Shown one piece after another: positions 44,567-52,856 of a DNA stretch of 58,226 nucleotides (the first letter of the stretch is position 1; each line of letters starts with the position of its first letter). Source of the DNA: Brevundimonas sp. UBA5936 (GTDB lineage: Bacteria > Pseudomonadota > Alphaproteobacteria > Caulobacterales > Caulobacteraceae). Both the position numbers and the translations under genes were made by a program. The notes below the pieces were generated by a model that worked only from the letters and a program-made list of their open reading frames with translations, ran no database searches and was not told the origin of the DNA. Where the stretch lies: the NCBI GenBank assembly GCA_002430835.1, contig DJDA01000036.1:954-59179 (forward strand). The letters are read 5' to 3'.

Positions 44567-45585
44567 AGGCGCTGGCTAGGCTGGACCTCACCGACGCTGC
44601 GACCTTCCCGTCGCGGCGGGTCGAGGAATGGAAATACAGTGATCTGAAGCGCTTTCTTCGTGAAGCACCTAAACCTTCGGGCACAGCGGTCATCGGCGCG
44701 CCGGGGCCGTTCTATGATCTGGGCGGCGACGCCGTCGTCTTCGCCAACGGCCGCCCGGTCGGGGTGAAGGACTATATCGCCTCGGGCGAACAGACGCTGC
44801 GTCTGCGCTTTATTTCGGATGCGACCGGCACGGGCCATACGGCGGCAGCGCGCATCGTCGCCCGCCCCGGCGCGCGCCTGCTGCTGCTGGAGACGCATGA
44901 GGGCAAGGGCTCGGCCTATGTCGCCCACAACAAGGTGGAAATCGACGTCGCCGCCGACGCTGAGGTCATCCGCGTCGTCCTGACCGACGAGCCTGCCGAC
45001 GCCATTTCGGTGGCCGAGGCCGAGGTTCGGCTGGAGGCGGGCGGCCGCTATCGTCAGACCGTCGTCACCACCGGCGCCAAACTGCAACGCCATGAGACCC
45101 GCCTGCGCCACGGCGCCGAGGGCGCCGATGCGCGTGTGGACGGCCTCTATCTACTGAACGGGACGCGTCATTCCGACCAGACTACGGTGATCGACCACGT
45201 CGCCCCCAACGGCACGACCAGCCAGTTGATCAAGGGCGTGGTCCGAGACGAGGCGCGCGGCGTCTTCCAGGGCAAGATCCTGGTCCAGAAGGGCGCGGAC
45301 GACACCGACGCCCGCATGGGCCACCACGGCTTGATCGCTTCGGATCGCGGCGAGATCGACGTGAAGCCTGAACTGATCATCTACGCCGATGAGGTGCAGT
45401 GCGCCCACGGCGCGACCGTCGGGACGCTGGATGAAAGCGCCCTGTTCTACATGCAGCAGCGCGGCATTTCGGCCGATGAGGCCCGCGCCCTGTTGACCCA
45501 CGCCTTCCTGATCGAGGTCGTCGACCGCATCGAGGATGAAGGCGCCAGAGAGGTGGTGCGGGAATGGCTGACGGCTCGCCTGTGA
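44563..45585 (+). CDS. sufD: Fe-S assembly protein SufD
   Basis: This 340-residue paralogue of SufB is shorter than E. coli SufD (about 423) through a reduced N-terminal region. The beta-helix core (GSAYVAHNKVEIDVAADAEV, RHETRLRHGAEGADARVDGLYLL, HSDQTTVIDHVAPNGTTSQLIKGVV, GVFQGKILVQKGADDTDARMGHHGLI) and the C-terminal helices with HGATVGTLDESALFYMQQRGIS are intact. It heterodimerises with SufB. It overlaps sufC by four bases and sufS by about 22 bases. Confidence 0.95.
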   Translation: MKALARLDLTDAATFPSRRVEEWKYSDLKRFLREAPKPSGTAVIGAPGPFYDLGGDAVVFANGRPVGVKDYIASGEQTLRLRFISDATGTGHTAAARIVARPGARLLLLETHEGKGSAYVAHNKVEIDVAADAEVIRVVLTDEPADAISVAEAEVRLEAGGRYRQTVVTTGAKLQRHETRLRHGAEGADARVDGLYLLNGTRHSDQTTVIDHVAPNGTTSQLIKGVVRDEARGVFQGKILVQKGADDTDARMGHHGLIASDRGEIDVKPELIIYADEVQCAHGATVGTLDESALFYMQQRGISADEARALLTHAFLIEVVDRIEDEGAREVVREWLTARL

Positions 45586-46817
45586 CCCATGCTTCCGTGA
45601 CGGGGTTCGACCCCTATGCCGCCCGCGCGCAGTTCCCGATCCTGTCGCGTCAGGTGAATGGCAAACCGCTGATCTATCTGGACACTGCCGCCTCGGCGCA
45701 GAAGCCGCGCGCCGTCATCGACGCCCTGGTCGCGTCGATGGAGGGCAGCTACGCCAACGTCCACCGGGGTCTGCACACCCTGTCGAACGAGGCGACCGAG
45801 GCCTATGAGCGCGCGCGCGAGATCGTCGCTCGCTTTCTGAACGCGCCCTCGGCCGACAACATCATCTGGACCAAGGGCGGGACCGAGGCGATCAATCTGG
45901 TCGCCAACGGCGTCGGCCTGTCGATCCAGCCGGGCGACGAGATCATCGTCACCGAGATGGAGCACCACTCCAACATCGTGCCCTGGCACTTCTTGCGCGA
46001 ACGGCGCGGGGCGGTGCTGAAATGGGCGCCGATCAAGGACGACGGCTCGCTGGACATGGAGGCCTTCGCCGCCCTGCTGGGGCCGAAGACCAAGCTGGTC
46101 GCCGTCACCCACATGTCGAACGTGCTGGGGACCATCAATCCGGTCGCCGAGATCACCCACCTGGCCCATGCGGCCGGGGCGCGGGTACTGGTCGACGGCT
46201 GCCAGGGCGCAGTCCACGCGGCGCCGGACGTTCAGGCCATCGGCTGCGACTACTATGTCCTGACCGGGCACAAGCTGTTCGCGCCCACGGGCATCGGCGT
46301 CCTGTACGGCACGGCCGAGGCGCTGGAGGCCCTGCCGCCCTATCAGGGCGGCGGCGAGATGATCGTCACGGTCGAGAAGGAAGGCGTGACCTACGCCAAG
46401 CCGCCGCACCGTTTTGAGGCCGGCACGCCGCCGATCCTTGAGGCCATTGGCATGGGCGCAGCGGTCGAATGGCTGTCGCAATATGATCCGGCGGCGATTC
46501 AGGCGCATGAGATGGCTCTGTATCACCATGCCGTCGAGCGCCTGCGGGGCCACAACTGGCTGCAGATACTGGGCGAGGCGGAAGGGAAGGGCGCCATCCT
46601 GACCTTCACGGTCGAAGGCGCGCACGCCCATGACGTGGCCCAGATCATGGACCGTTACGGCGTCGCCGTCCGCGCCGGACTGCACTGCGCCGAGCCTCTG
46701 GCGAAAAGACTGGGCGTCAGTGCAAGCGCGCGCGCCTCCTTCGCCCTATATAACACCATGGAGGATACAGACGCCTTCGTGGACGCGCTGATCAAGGCGC
46801 GGAACTTCTTCGTGTGA
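45564..46817 (+). CDS. sufS: Cysteine desulfurase, SufS type (group II)
   Basis: A 417-residue group-II desulfurase that supplies sulfur to SufBCD. PLP Lys237 is in YYVLTGHKLFAPTGIGVLYG, and catalytic Cys375 is in VRAGLHCAEPL, the short loop of the SufS class. MEHHSNIVPW and FEAGTPPILEAIGMGAAV also match. ATG 45564 has GAGAGG ten bases upstream and gives a 22-base overlap with sufD. A GTG at 45582 with a four-base overlap is an alternative start. No sufE gene is visible in the window; SufE may be encoded elsewhere. Confidence 0.95.
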   Translation: MADGSPVTHASVTGFDPYAARAQFPILSRQVNGKPLIYLDTAASAQKPRAVIDALVASMEGSYANVHRGLHTLSNEATEAYERAREIVARFLNAPSADNIIWTKGGTEAINLVANGVGLSIQPGDEIIVTEMEHHSNIVPWHFLRERRGAVLKWAPIKDDGSLDMEAFAALLGPKTKLVAVTHMSNVLGTINPVAEITHLAHAAGARVLVDGCQGAVHAAPDVQAIGCDYYVLTGHKLFAPTGIGVLYGTAEALEALPPYQGGGEMIVTVEKEGVTYAKPPHRFEAGTPPILEAIGMGAAVEWLSQYDPAAIQAHEMALYHHAVERLRGHNWLQILGEAEGKGAILTFTVEGAHAHDVAQIMDRYGVAVRAGLHCAEPLAKRLGVSASARASFALYNTMEDTDAFVDALIKARNFFV

Positions 46818-47221
46818 CGAGTATGGACGCCAAGACCGACAACGCGATCAGCGACAGCGACGCCTTCGCCGCCAGCTGGGACGAGCCGCAGAAAAGCGCC
46901 CTGTCTCAGGCTGAGCTGGACAAGCTGACGGACGACCTGATCGAGGCGCTGAAGACGGTGTACGACCCGGAAATCCCGGTCGACATCTATGAGCTGGGCC
47001 TGATCTACAAGGTCGACGTGTCCGACGACCGCGACGTGCTGGTCGAGATGACGCTGACGGCGCCGGGTTGTCCGGTGGCGGGCGAGATGCCCGGCTGGGT
47101 CGAGACGGCGGTGGCCAAGGTCGAGGGCGTGCGCAGCGCCAAAGCCAATCTAGTGTTCGATCCGCCGTGGGATTCTTCCAAGATGAGCGACGAGGCCAAG
47201 CTGGCCCTGAACATGTTCTGA
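46814..47221 (+). CDS. sufT: SUF-associated MIP18/DUF59 protein (SufT)
   Basis: This 135-residue protein has an extended N-terminus (about 1-35) followed by the DUF59/MIP18 domain with the signature VYDPEIPVDIYELGLIYKVDV and the conserved Cys of TAPGCPVAGEMPGWVETAV; NLVFDPPWDSSKMSDEAKL closes the domain. Relatives (SufT, PaaD, CIAO2) help deliver Fe-S clusters to target proteins. It overlaps sufS by four bases if the GTG at 46814 is used, or starts at ATG 46823. sufA follows after ten bases. Confidence 0.92.
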   Translation: MTSMDAKTDNAISDSDAFAASWDEPQKSALSQAELDKLTDDLIEALKTVYDPEIPVDIYELGLIYKVDVSDDRDVLVEMTLTAPGCPVAGEMPGWVETAVAKVEGVRSAKANLVFDPPWDSSKMSDEAKLALNMF

Positions 47222-47231
47222 GGATGCAGCC

Positions 47232-47633
47232 ATGACCGAGCTTCAGACTGCAACGACCCGGCCTCGGCGACCCCGGCCCAAGGCGGTGACCCTGACGGAC
47301 GCCGCCGCCGCGCGCGTGCGCGAAATCATGGACAACGCTGAAAAGGACTACGTCGGGCTGCGCGTCGGCGTGAAGAACAGCGGCTGCGCCGGGCAGGAAT
47401 ACACCTTCGCCTATGCCGAAGAAGCCTTGCCCCTGGACGAGGTGGTCGAGGACAAGGGCGTCACCATCCTGATCGAGCCCAAGGCGGTCCTGTTCCTGAT
47501 CGGCACCGAAATCGACTATGAGGTGACGAAGCTGGCCTCGAAGTTCGTCTTCCGCAATCCGAACGAGACGGACGCCTGCGGTTGCGGCGAGAGCGTCACC
47601 ATCATTCCCGCCGCTGCTCTGGACGCCGACTGA
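47232..47633 (+). CDS. sufA: A-type Fe-S carrier protein
   Basis: A 133-residue HesB/IscA-family protein with the three conserved cysteines: Cys52 in VKNSGCAGQEYTFAY, and Cys116 and Cys118 in ETDACGCGESVTI. Such carriers bind a cluster or iron and pass it to apoproteins. A basic N-terminal extension (TRPRRPRPKA) precedes the domain. GAGG lies eight bases before the ATG. The next gene, metN, begins only one base after this stop, so the operon appears to continue without a break. Confidence 0.95.
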   Translation: MTELQTATTRPRRPRPKAVTLTDAAAARVREIMDNAEKDYVGLRVGVKNSGCAGQEYTFAYAEEALPLDEVVEDKGVTILIEPKAVLFLIGTEIDYEVTKLASKFVFRNPNETDACGCGESVTIIPAAALDAD

Positions 47634-47634
47634 C

Positions 47635-48624
47635 ATGATCCGACTGGAGGGGGTGACCCGGCGCTATCGCAGCGCGGCGGGCGACCGCACGGCGCTGGAC
47701 GCCGTCGATCTGCATGTCGCGCGCGGCGAGGTGTTCGGCGTGGTGGGCCGTTCGGGAGCGGGCAAGTCCACCCTGATCCGCGCCATCAACCGACTGGAGA
47801 CGCCCGACGCGGGCAAGGTCTTCGTCGACGGGCAGGAAATCACCGCCCTGAACGCCGCCGAACTGCGTACGGCGCGGCGCGGCATCGGCATGATCTTCCA
47901 GCACTTCAATCTGCTGAACGCCAAGACGATCGAGGACAACGTCGCCTTCCCCTTGCGGCTGGAAGGGCGGCCTGAGGCCGAGGTGAAGGCGCGCACGGCG
48001 GAACTGTTGGCCCAGTTGGGTCTGGCCGATCACGCCAAGAAGCATCCGTCCCAGTTGTCGGGCGGTCAGAAGCAGCGCGTCGGCATCGCCCGCGCCCTGG
48101 CCTGCGGTCCCGGCGTCCTGCTGTGCGACGAGGCGACCAGCGCCCTCGACCCCGAGACGACCGAGGATATCCTGACCTTGCTGGACGGGCTGAACCGCGA
48201 TCTCGGCCTGACTATCGTCCTGATCACTCACCAGATGGAGGTGGTGCGCCGCGTCTGCGATCGCGTGGCGGTGCTGAAGGACGGCCGGATCGTGGAGCAG
48301 GGCGCGACGGCCGACGTCTTCCTGCATCCGCAACATGCCGTGACCCGCGCCATGCTGGCCGAGGGCGAGGAGGCGGTCGACGCCTCGGTCGCGCCCGCCG
48401 GGGCGCGCATGGCCCGCCTGACTTTCCGCGGACCCTCGACCTATGAGCCGGAACTGAGCCGCGTGGCGCGCACGGCGGGCGTGGATTACTCGATCCTGTC
48501 GGGCCGCATCAGCCGCATCCGGGGCGAGCCCTATGGCCAGATGACGGTGGCCTTCACCGGCGGGGACGCCGAGGCGGCTCTGGCGCAACTGGCCGCGCGC
48601 GGCGTCGTGGTGGAGGCGGTCTGA
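47635..48624 (+). CDS. metN: D/L-methionine ABC importer ATPase MetN
   Basis: A 329-residue ATPase with Walker A GRSGAGKST near residue 39, Q-loop FQHFNLL, signature LSGGQKQRVGIARAL, Walker B LLCDEATSALD and switch His VLITHQMEVVRRV. The C-terminal extension (about 255-329) is the NIL/ACT-like domain by which methionine inhibits the transporter. This set, with MetI and MetQ behind it, defines the high-affinity methionine uptake system. It starts one base after sufA and has no space for its own riboswitch or promoter. Its stop shares a base with the metI ATG (TGATG). Confidence 0.93.
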   Translation: MIRLEGVTRRYRSAAGDRTALDAVDLHVARGEVFGVVGRSGAGKSTLIRAINRLETPDAGKVFVDGQEITALNAAELRTARRGIGMIFQHFNLLNAKTIEDNVAFPLRLEGRPEAEVKARTAELLAQLGLADHAKKHPSQLSGGQKQRVGIARALACGPGVLLCDEATSALDPETTEDILTLLDGLNRDLGLTIVLITHQMEVVRRVCDRVAVLKDGRIVEQGATADVFLHPQHAVTRAMLAEGEEAVDASVAPAGARMARLTFRGPSTYEPELSRVARTAGVDYSILSGRISRIRGEPYGQMTVAFTGGDAEAALAQLAARGVVVEAV

Positions 48625-49280
48625 TGTTCGCCAATGTGGACTGGGCCGATATCGGCAAGGCGACGATCGACACCCTGCTGATGCTGGGCGGATCGATGGT
48701 GCTGACCGTAATCCTGGGCGTGCCGCTGGGCGTGCTGCTGTATCTGTCGGGCAAGGGGCGGCTGGCGGCCAATCCGATGCTGAACGCCGTGCTGTCCTTC
48801 GTGGTCAATGTGCTGCGCTCGGTGCCCTTCATCATCCTGCTGATCGTCATGCTGCCGGTGACGGTGCTGCTGGTCGGCACCTCTCTCGGCGTGGCTGGGG
48901 CCATTCCGCCGCTGGTCGTCGGGGCCGCGCCCTTCTATGCGCGTCTGGTCGAGACGGCCCTGCGCGAGGTGGACAAGGGCGTGGTCGAGGCGACGCAGGC
49001 CATGGGCGGCTCGACTTTCCAGATCGTGACGCGCGCCCTGTTGCCCGAGGCCATGCCGGGCATCATCGCCGGCGCGACCGTCACCGCCATCGCCCTGGTC
49101 AGCTACACGGCCATGGCAGGCGTGGTAGGGGCGGGCGGTCTGGGCGACCTGGCCATCCGCTTCGGTTATCAGCGGTTCCAGACCGACGTCATGGCCGTGA
49201 CCGTAGTTCTGCTGCTGATCCTCGTACAAATTCTGCAGATGATCGGCGACCGTCTGGTCGCTAAGGTCTCGCACCGCTGA
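48624..49280 (+). CDS. metI: Methionine ABC importer permease MetI
   Basis: This 218-residue permease of the MetI class has five membrane helices, with LRSVPFIILLIVMLPVTVLLVG near residue 55 and the coupling EAA loop EVDKGVVEATQAMGGSTFQIVTRALLPEAMPGI near 115-150. AGVVGAGGLGDLAIRFGYQRF is the conserved C-terminal segment. It dimerises and carries methionine across the inner membrane, powered by MetN. It is translationally coupled to metN (one shared base), and metQ follows after 21 bases. Confidence 0.94.
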   Translation: MFANVDWADIGKATIDTLLMLGGSMVLTVILGVPLGVLLYLSGKGRLAANPMLNAVLSFVVNVLRSVPFIILLIVMLPVTVLLVGTSLGVAGAIPPLVVGAAPFYARLVETALREVDKGVVEATQAMGGSTFQIVTRALLPEAMPGIIAGATVTAIALVSYTAMAGVVGAGGLGDLAIRFGYQRFQTDVMAVTVVLLLILVQILQMIGDRLVAKVSHR

Positions 49281-49301
49281 TTTTCTAAAAGAGCCTGCCC
49301 C

Positions 49302-50111
49302 ATGATCCGCCGTTCGCTGCTGCTGTCCGTCGCCGCTGTCCTGACGCTCGCCGCCTGCGGTCAGGGCGCGGACAAGAAGGCGGGCGTCGAGGGCGCGCCC
49401 CTGCTGGTCGGCGCCACCGCCGTGCCGCACGCTGAAATCCTGGAGCAGGTGAAGCCGATCCTGGCCGCCGAAGGCGTTCCGATCGAGATCAAGGTCTTCA
49501 ACGACTACGTTCAGCCGAACGTGCAACTGGCTGAAAAACGGCTGGATGTGAACTATTTCCAGACCAAGCCTTATCTTGACGAGTTCAACGCGGCGCGCGG
49601 CACGAACCTGATCACCGTGGCCGGAATTCACGTCGAGCCGCTGGGCCTGTATTCGCGCAAGCACAAGACGCTGGCCGATCTGCCGAACGGCGCCCAGGTG
49701 GTTCTGCCCAACGATGCGTCGAACACCGGCCGCGCCCTGCTGCTGCTGCAGGCGGCGGGCCTGATCACCCTGACGGATCCGCAGAACCCGCTGCAGACCG
49801 TGCGCGACATCGCGACCAATCCCAAGGGACTGAAGTTCCAGGAGGTCGAGGCCGCCACCATCCCGCGCATCTTGCCGCAGGTGGACGGCGCGGTGATCAA
49901 CACCAACTACGCCCTCGACGCCGGGCTGAAGCCCAAGACCGACGCGCTTCAGTTGGAAGGCGCCGACAGTCCCTATGTGAACTATCTGGTCGCCCGCCCG
50001 GACAATCAGAACGACCCGCGCATCCAGGCCCTGGCCAAGGCCCTGCGCGGTCAGGCGATCAAGGACTTCATCGCCTCGAAGTATGAAGGCGCTGTGATCC
50101 CGGCGGCTTGA
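49302..50111 (+). CDS. metQ: Methionine-binding lipoprotein MetQ (NlpA family)
   Basis: A 269-residue lipoprotein with the signal MIRRSLLLSVAAVLTLAAC and a lipobox (LAAC, Cys19). The NlpA domain begins PLLVGATAVPHAEILEQVKPIL and includes VNYFQTKPYLDEFN and VNYLVARPDNQNDPRIQALAKAL. It hands methionine to MetIN in the periplasm. It appears to be the last gene of the long iscR-suf-met unit. The 64 bases after it contain no convincing terminator. Confidence 0.94.
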   Translation: MIRRSLLLSVAAVLTLAACGQGADKKAGVEGAPLLVGATAVPHAEILEQVKPILAAEGVPIEIKVFNDYVQPNVQLAEKRLDVNYFQTKPYLDEFNAARGTNLITVAGIHVEPLGLYSRKHKTLADLPNGAQVVLPNDASNTGRALLLLQAAGLITLTDPQNPLQTVRDIATNPKGLKFQEVEAATIPRILPQVDGAVINTNYALDAGLKPKTDALQLEGADSPYVNYLVARPDNQNDPRIQALAKALRGQAIKDFIASKYEGAVIPAA

Positions 50112-50175
50112 CAGGCTGTATTGTCGTAACGTTGTTTTGTAAATAAGCCTCACTCTTTATCCGGGAGGCCGCATT

Positions 50176-50397
50176 GTGACGTCTATGAAGCGCAGCGTTG
50201 TTCTTGTTTTTGCAGCCATTGGGGCCGCCATTGGTCCGCTTGTCGTTCTGAGGGACGCGCTATTCAGCTCTGAGACCGACTGGAGCGGGCACTGGTGGAT
50301 CGTCGCTGCGCTGACCGCAGCGGCGGTGTGCTCAGTGATTGGCGGGCTGGTTGGCTTGGCCGTGAAGATGATCCTGGCTCGCATTCAGCCTCAATAG
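50176..50397 (+). CDS. Small hypothetical membrane protein
   Basis: An uncharacterised 73-residue protein. It has two hydrophobic helices (about residues 7-26 and 42-66) separated by a short loop SSETDWSGHWW, and a basic C-terminus. GTG 50176 has GGGAGG seven bases upstream, which decides strand and start. It follows metQ by 64 bases and is convergent with plsC, whose stop lies five bases away. I do not recognise the family. The region is less GC-rich at its start than its neighbours. An open frame on the opposite strand (50157-50384) has no ribosome binding site. Confidence 0.6.
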   Translation: MTSMKRSVVLVFAAIGAAIGPLVVLRDALFSSETDWSGHWWIVAALTAAAVCSVIGGLVGLAVKMILARIQPQ

Positions 50398-50402
50398 ACG
50401 CC

Positions 50403-51194
50403 TCACGCCGCAGTGGATTGCTGCGGTTCAAGCGTTTTGCTCATTTCGTTCGGGTGCAGCACCAGGATAGCCGGCGTGACCGGCTGTCCTGTCGCTTCGG
50501 CGATCAGTTCGGCTGTCCGACCTTCCACAGCGGCTTCCAGTCGCGCCAGGAACTCGGCTTTGGGCAGCCCGGTCGGGATGGGCTCGAGGAATTCCAGCGT
50601 CGCCGTGCCGGGGTTCTTGCGGAACTCTTCGAGCGGCCAGAACAGGCCCAGGTTGGTCGCCAGCGGCACGACCGGCATGTCGAAATCGCGATACATGTGC
50701 CAGACGCCCGAGCGGTAACGGTACTTCTCGCCAACCTTGGCCAGATGCCCTTCCGGATAGATCAGGATCTTGCGGCCCTCGCGATTGGCGTCGGCGGCGC
50801 GTTCCTTCAGGGCGGCGCGGGCGGCGTGACCGCCGCAGTTGTTGACGACGATGGCGCCCAGCTTCTTCAGCACCGTTCCCAAGAGGGGGAACTTCTCCAG
50901 ATGGTCGCCGGTGACGAAGGCCACGTCGTCGAACTGGTCATAGGTGGCGAAGCCGTCGCCCCAGCTCTGGTGTTTGGAGGCGATGATGAAGGCGCCCTGC
51001 GGCAGGCGTTCCTTGCCGCGCGTCTCGATGCGGATGCCCGCGAACAGGCTCATCGCCTGCACCATGCGCCGGACGTAGCGGCGGATGATCCAGCTTGTGG
51101 CCTTGCGGCCGGGCGCCAGGGCCGCAAAGGCGGCGGCCAGGCCATAAGTGATGGAAAGCGCCCAATAGGCGATGTTGAACAGCAGGCTTCGCAT
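50403..51194 (-). CDS. plsC: 1-acyl-sn-glycerol-3-phosphate acyltransferase
   Basis: A 263-residue PlsC-like acyltransferase that makes phosphatidic acid at the inner membrane. The catalytic His75 and Asp80 form the HX4D motif in ASKHQSWGD, and ILIYPEGHLAKVGEKYRYRSG is the glycerophosphate-binding motif, with GHL where many have GTR. VVPLATNLGLFWP is motif IV. One N-terminal helix (about 6-28) anchors it. It starts 57 bases after the DsbA-like gene on the same strand and could be read from the same promoter, though no functional link is evident. Confidence 0.9.
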   Translation of the reverse strand: MRSLLFNIAYWALSITYGLAAAFAALAPGRKATSWIIRRYVRRMVQAMSLFAGIRIETRGKERLPQGAFIIASKHQSWGDGFATYDQFDDVAFVTGDHLEKFPLLGTVLKKLGAIVVNNCGGHAARAALKERAADANREGRKILIYPEGHLAKVGEKYRYRSGVWHMYRDFDMPVVPLATNLGLFWPLEEFRKNPGTATLEFLEPIPTGLPKAEFLARLEAAVEGRTAELIAEATGQPVTPAILVLHPNEMSKTLEPQQSTAA

Positions 51195-51250
51195 CTGGCG
51201 ACTATGCCAGCCTGCCGTTCAGAGGCGAGCGTAAAGTGAATCCTGTCAGA

Positions 51251-51931
51251 TCAACGCAGTGGTTGACCCGCACGGATACGGGCGATGACGGCTTCCAGTT
51301 GCGCCTGAGGCATGCCGCCGGGGATCAGGTTGCCGTTGATGATGAAGGCGGGGGTTCCGCTCAGGGCCAGGGCGGAGGCTTCGCGAGTGTTGCGCAGAAT
51401 CACCGCGTCGATCTCTTCGCGGTGCGTGGCCAGGTCGCGATCCAGCTGGTTCATGTCGACCCCGGCCGCGCGTGCGAGGCTGCGCGCCTGCTGGTCGGTC
51501 TCGATACGCCCCTTGGTTCCCATGAAGGCCTTGTGCACCTCATGGTACTTGCCCTGGTAGTTGGCGGCCATCGCCAGGCGAGCCACGTTGTCGGACACGG
51601 CGCCGAAGATGGGCCATTCCTTGTAGAGGATGCGCACCTTGGGATCGGCCTTCATCAGGCCTTCCAGCTCCGGGATCATCATTTTGCAGTAGGGACAGTT
51701 GTAGTCCATGAAGCCGATGATGATGATGTCGGCGTTCTCGGCGCCGATGAACGGCGTCGCCGGATCGCGCAGCAGGTCGCTGAAGCCGACCTCCGCCACC
51801 ATGGGCAGATCCTGAGCGCCTGACGCCCCAGCCGCCGCGACGGTCGCCGGAGCATTGCCGGCGTCGGCCGGACCGCACGCGGCCAGGGTCAGGGCGACGG
51901 CGAGCTTCATTGCGAGGGCGGGGTTCTTCAT
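51251..51931 (-). CDS. DsbA/DsbG-like thioredoxin-fold lipoprotein
   Basis: A 226-residue thiol-disulfide oxidoreductase of the DsbA family. It has a short lipoprotein signal (MKNPALAMKLAVALTLAAC, Cys19 as lipid anchor). The active site is C79PYC82 in FMDYNCPYCKMMIPELEGL, the CPYC type typical of DsbG/ScsC-like and DsbA2-like proteins. The cis-Pro loop is SGTPAFIINGNLIPGGM. Being next to dsbD and a tlpA-like gene, it is probably reduced by DsbD and acts as a reductase or isomerase, or protects against copper as ScsC does. A CTTAAG-N5-CTTAAG box lies 99 bases upstream. Confidence 0.88.
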   Translation of the reverse strand: MKNPALAMKLAVALTLAACGPADAGNAPATVAAAGASGAQDLPMVAEVGFSDLLRDPATPFIGAENADIIIIGFMDYNCPYCKMMIPELEGLMKADPKVRILYKEWPIFGAVSDNVARLAMAANYQGKYHEVHKAFMGTKGRIETDQQARSLARAAGVDMNQLDRDLATHREEIDAVILRNTREASALALSGTPAFIINGNLIPGGMPQAQLEAVIARIRAGQPLR

Positions 51932-52030
51932 CGGGTCAGGCTTTCCTGCTTCGTTCGGCGCGCGGATGCACGTCCAGGCGGGGAGAGGCCGCGCCAAGGC
52001 GACGGTGATGCTTCTTGGTCGAGGCGCCCG

Positions 52031-52047
52031 CTTAAGTCACGCTTAAG
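52031..52047 (-). promoter_or_regulatory. PmrA/QseB-type response-regulator box upstream of the DsbA-like gene
   Basis: CTTAAG-TCACG-CTTAAG (plus strand), two perfect CTTAAG half-sites at the PmrA/QseB spacing. It overlaps the last codons and stop of the tlpA-like gene, 99 bases before the DsbA-like start. It shares its spacer TCA and both flanking bases with the box at 54828-54844. Confidence 0.65.
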
Positions 52048-52856
52048 GCGCCGGGCGAGGCCTTATTCAGGCGGGCGATCTCGGCGGCGATCTGTTCAGG
52101 CGCGATCTCGCCCATGTGCGCCTTCGCCAGGCTGCCGTCCGCATGAAGGAAGAGCGTCACCGGAATGCCGACCGTGCGATAGTGGCGCGGCAGGGTCATG
52201 CCGGTGTCGAGCAGGACGTGCCGTAGGGATAGGCCTTCGCGCGCCAGGTAATCGCCGACCGTCTCCCGGCTCTCGCCCTGATTGATGAACAGGAAACGGA
52301 TGTCGGGGTGAGACTGCTCGGCCTGCGCCAGGGCCGGCATTTCTCTGCGGCACGGCGGGCACCAGGTCGCCCAGATGTTGATGACGGTGGGCTGATTGAC
52401 GGACTGGGCCAGATCGATCGGCGAGCCTTCCAACTGGACCAGGGTCAGTTCGGCGGGAGGCAAGGGCTCGGTGGCCGAAGCCAGTTGATGCGTCGTGACC
52501 CAGACCAGCGCAGCCGCCGCCACGGGAGCGATGGCCCAGGCGCGTTCCTGCCGGGTCTTCAGAAGCAGGAAGGTGGCCAGCGCGACGAAGGGCAGAACCC
52601 ACAGCCAGGCGAATCCGCCCTGCCACACGGCGAAGGCGCGCATGGGATCGCCGCTGAAATACGCCCAGTTGGCGACGACATGAGCCAGGCGGGCGACGGC
52701 GACGCCGCCTATGGCGACAACCGTGCTCCACAGGTTGAAGCGGCCGCTGATCCGGCTGACCAGGATGCTGGAGCCGATCATGAAGACGACGACGCCGGCG
52801 ATGATGGCGAAACGCTCGCCGGACAGGACCAGGGGGCCGAGCGACAGGCTGTTCAT
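52032..52856 (-). CDS. TlpA-like thiol-disulfide reductase with N-terminal polytopic membrane domain
   Basis: This 274-residue protein fuses a membrane domain (about 1-125, four to five helices; SISG/FNLW and FAVWQGGFAWLW resemble the Lgt-like domain seen in some TlpA proteins) to a periplasmic TlpA-type thioredoxin domain with active site C166PPC169 (INIWATWCPPCRREMPAL). It probably receives electrons from the adjacent DsbD and passes them to periplasmic substrates. The gene overlaps dsbD by four bases (ATGA), so the two proteins are co-produced. A homologous arrangement exists in Pseudomonas-type bacteria (family knowledge). Confidence 0.87.
   Translation of the reverse strand: MNSLSLGPLVLSGERFAIIAGVVVFMIGSSILVSRISGRFNLWSTVVAIGGVAVARLAHVVANWAYFSGDPMRAFAVWQGGFAWLWVLPFVALATFLLLKTRQERAWAIAPVAAAALVWVTTHQLASATEPLPPAELTLVQLEGSPIDLAQSVNQPTVINIWATWCPPCRREMPALAQAEQSHPDIRFLFINQGESRETVGDYLAREGLSLRHVLLDTGMTLPRHYRTVGIPVTLFLHADGSLAKAHMGEIAPEQIAAEIARLNKASPGALSVT

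Noticed and set aside
47622..47640. SAM riboswitch before metN.
   Set aside because: Only one base separates sufA and metN; there is no leader.
50157..50384. Open frame on the minus strand opposite the small membrane protein.
   Set aside because: No ribosome binding site and no helices, whereas the plus-strand frame has GGGAGG and two membrane segments.
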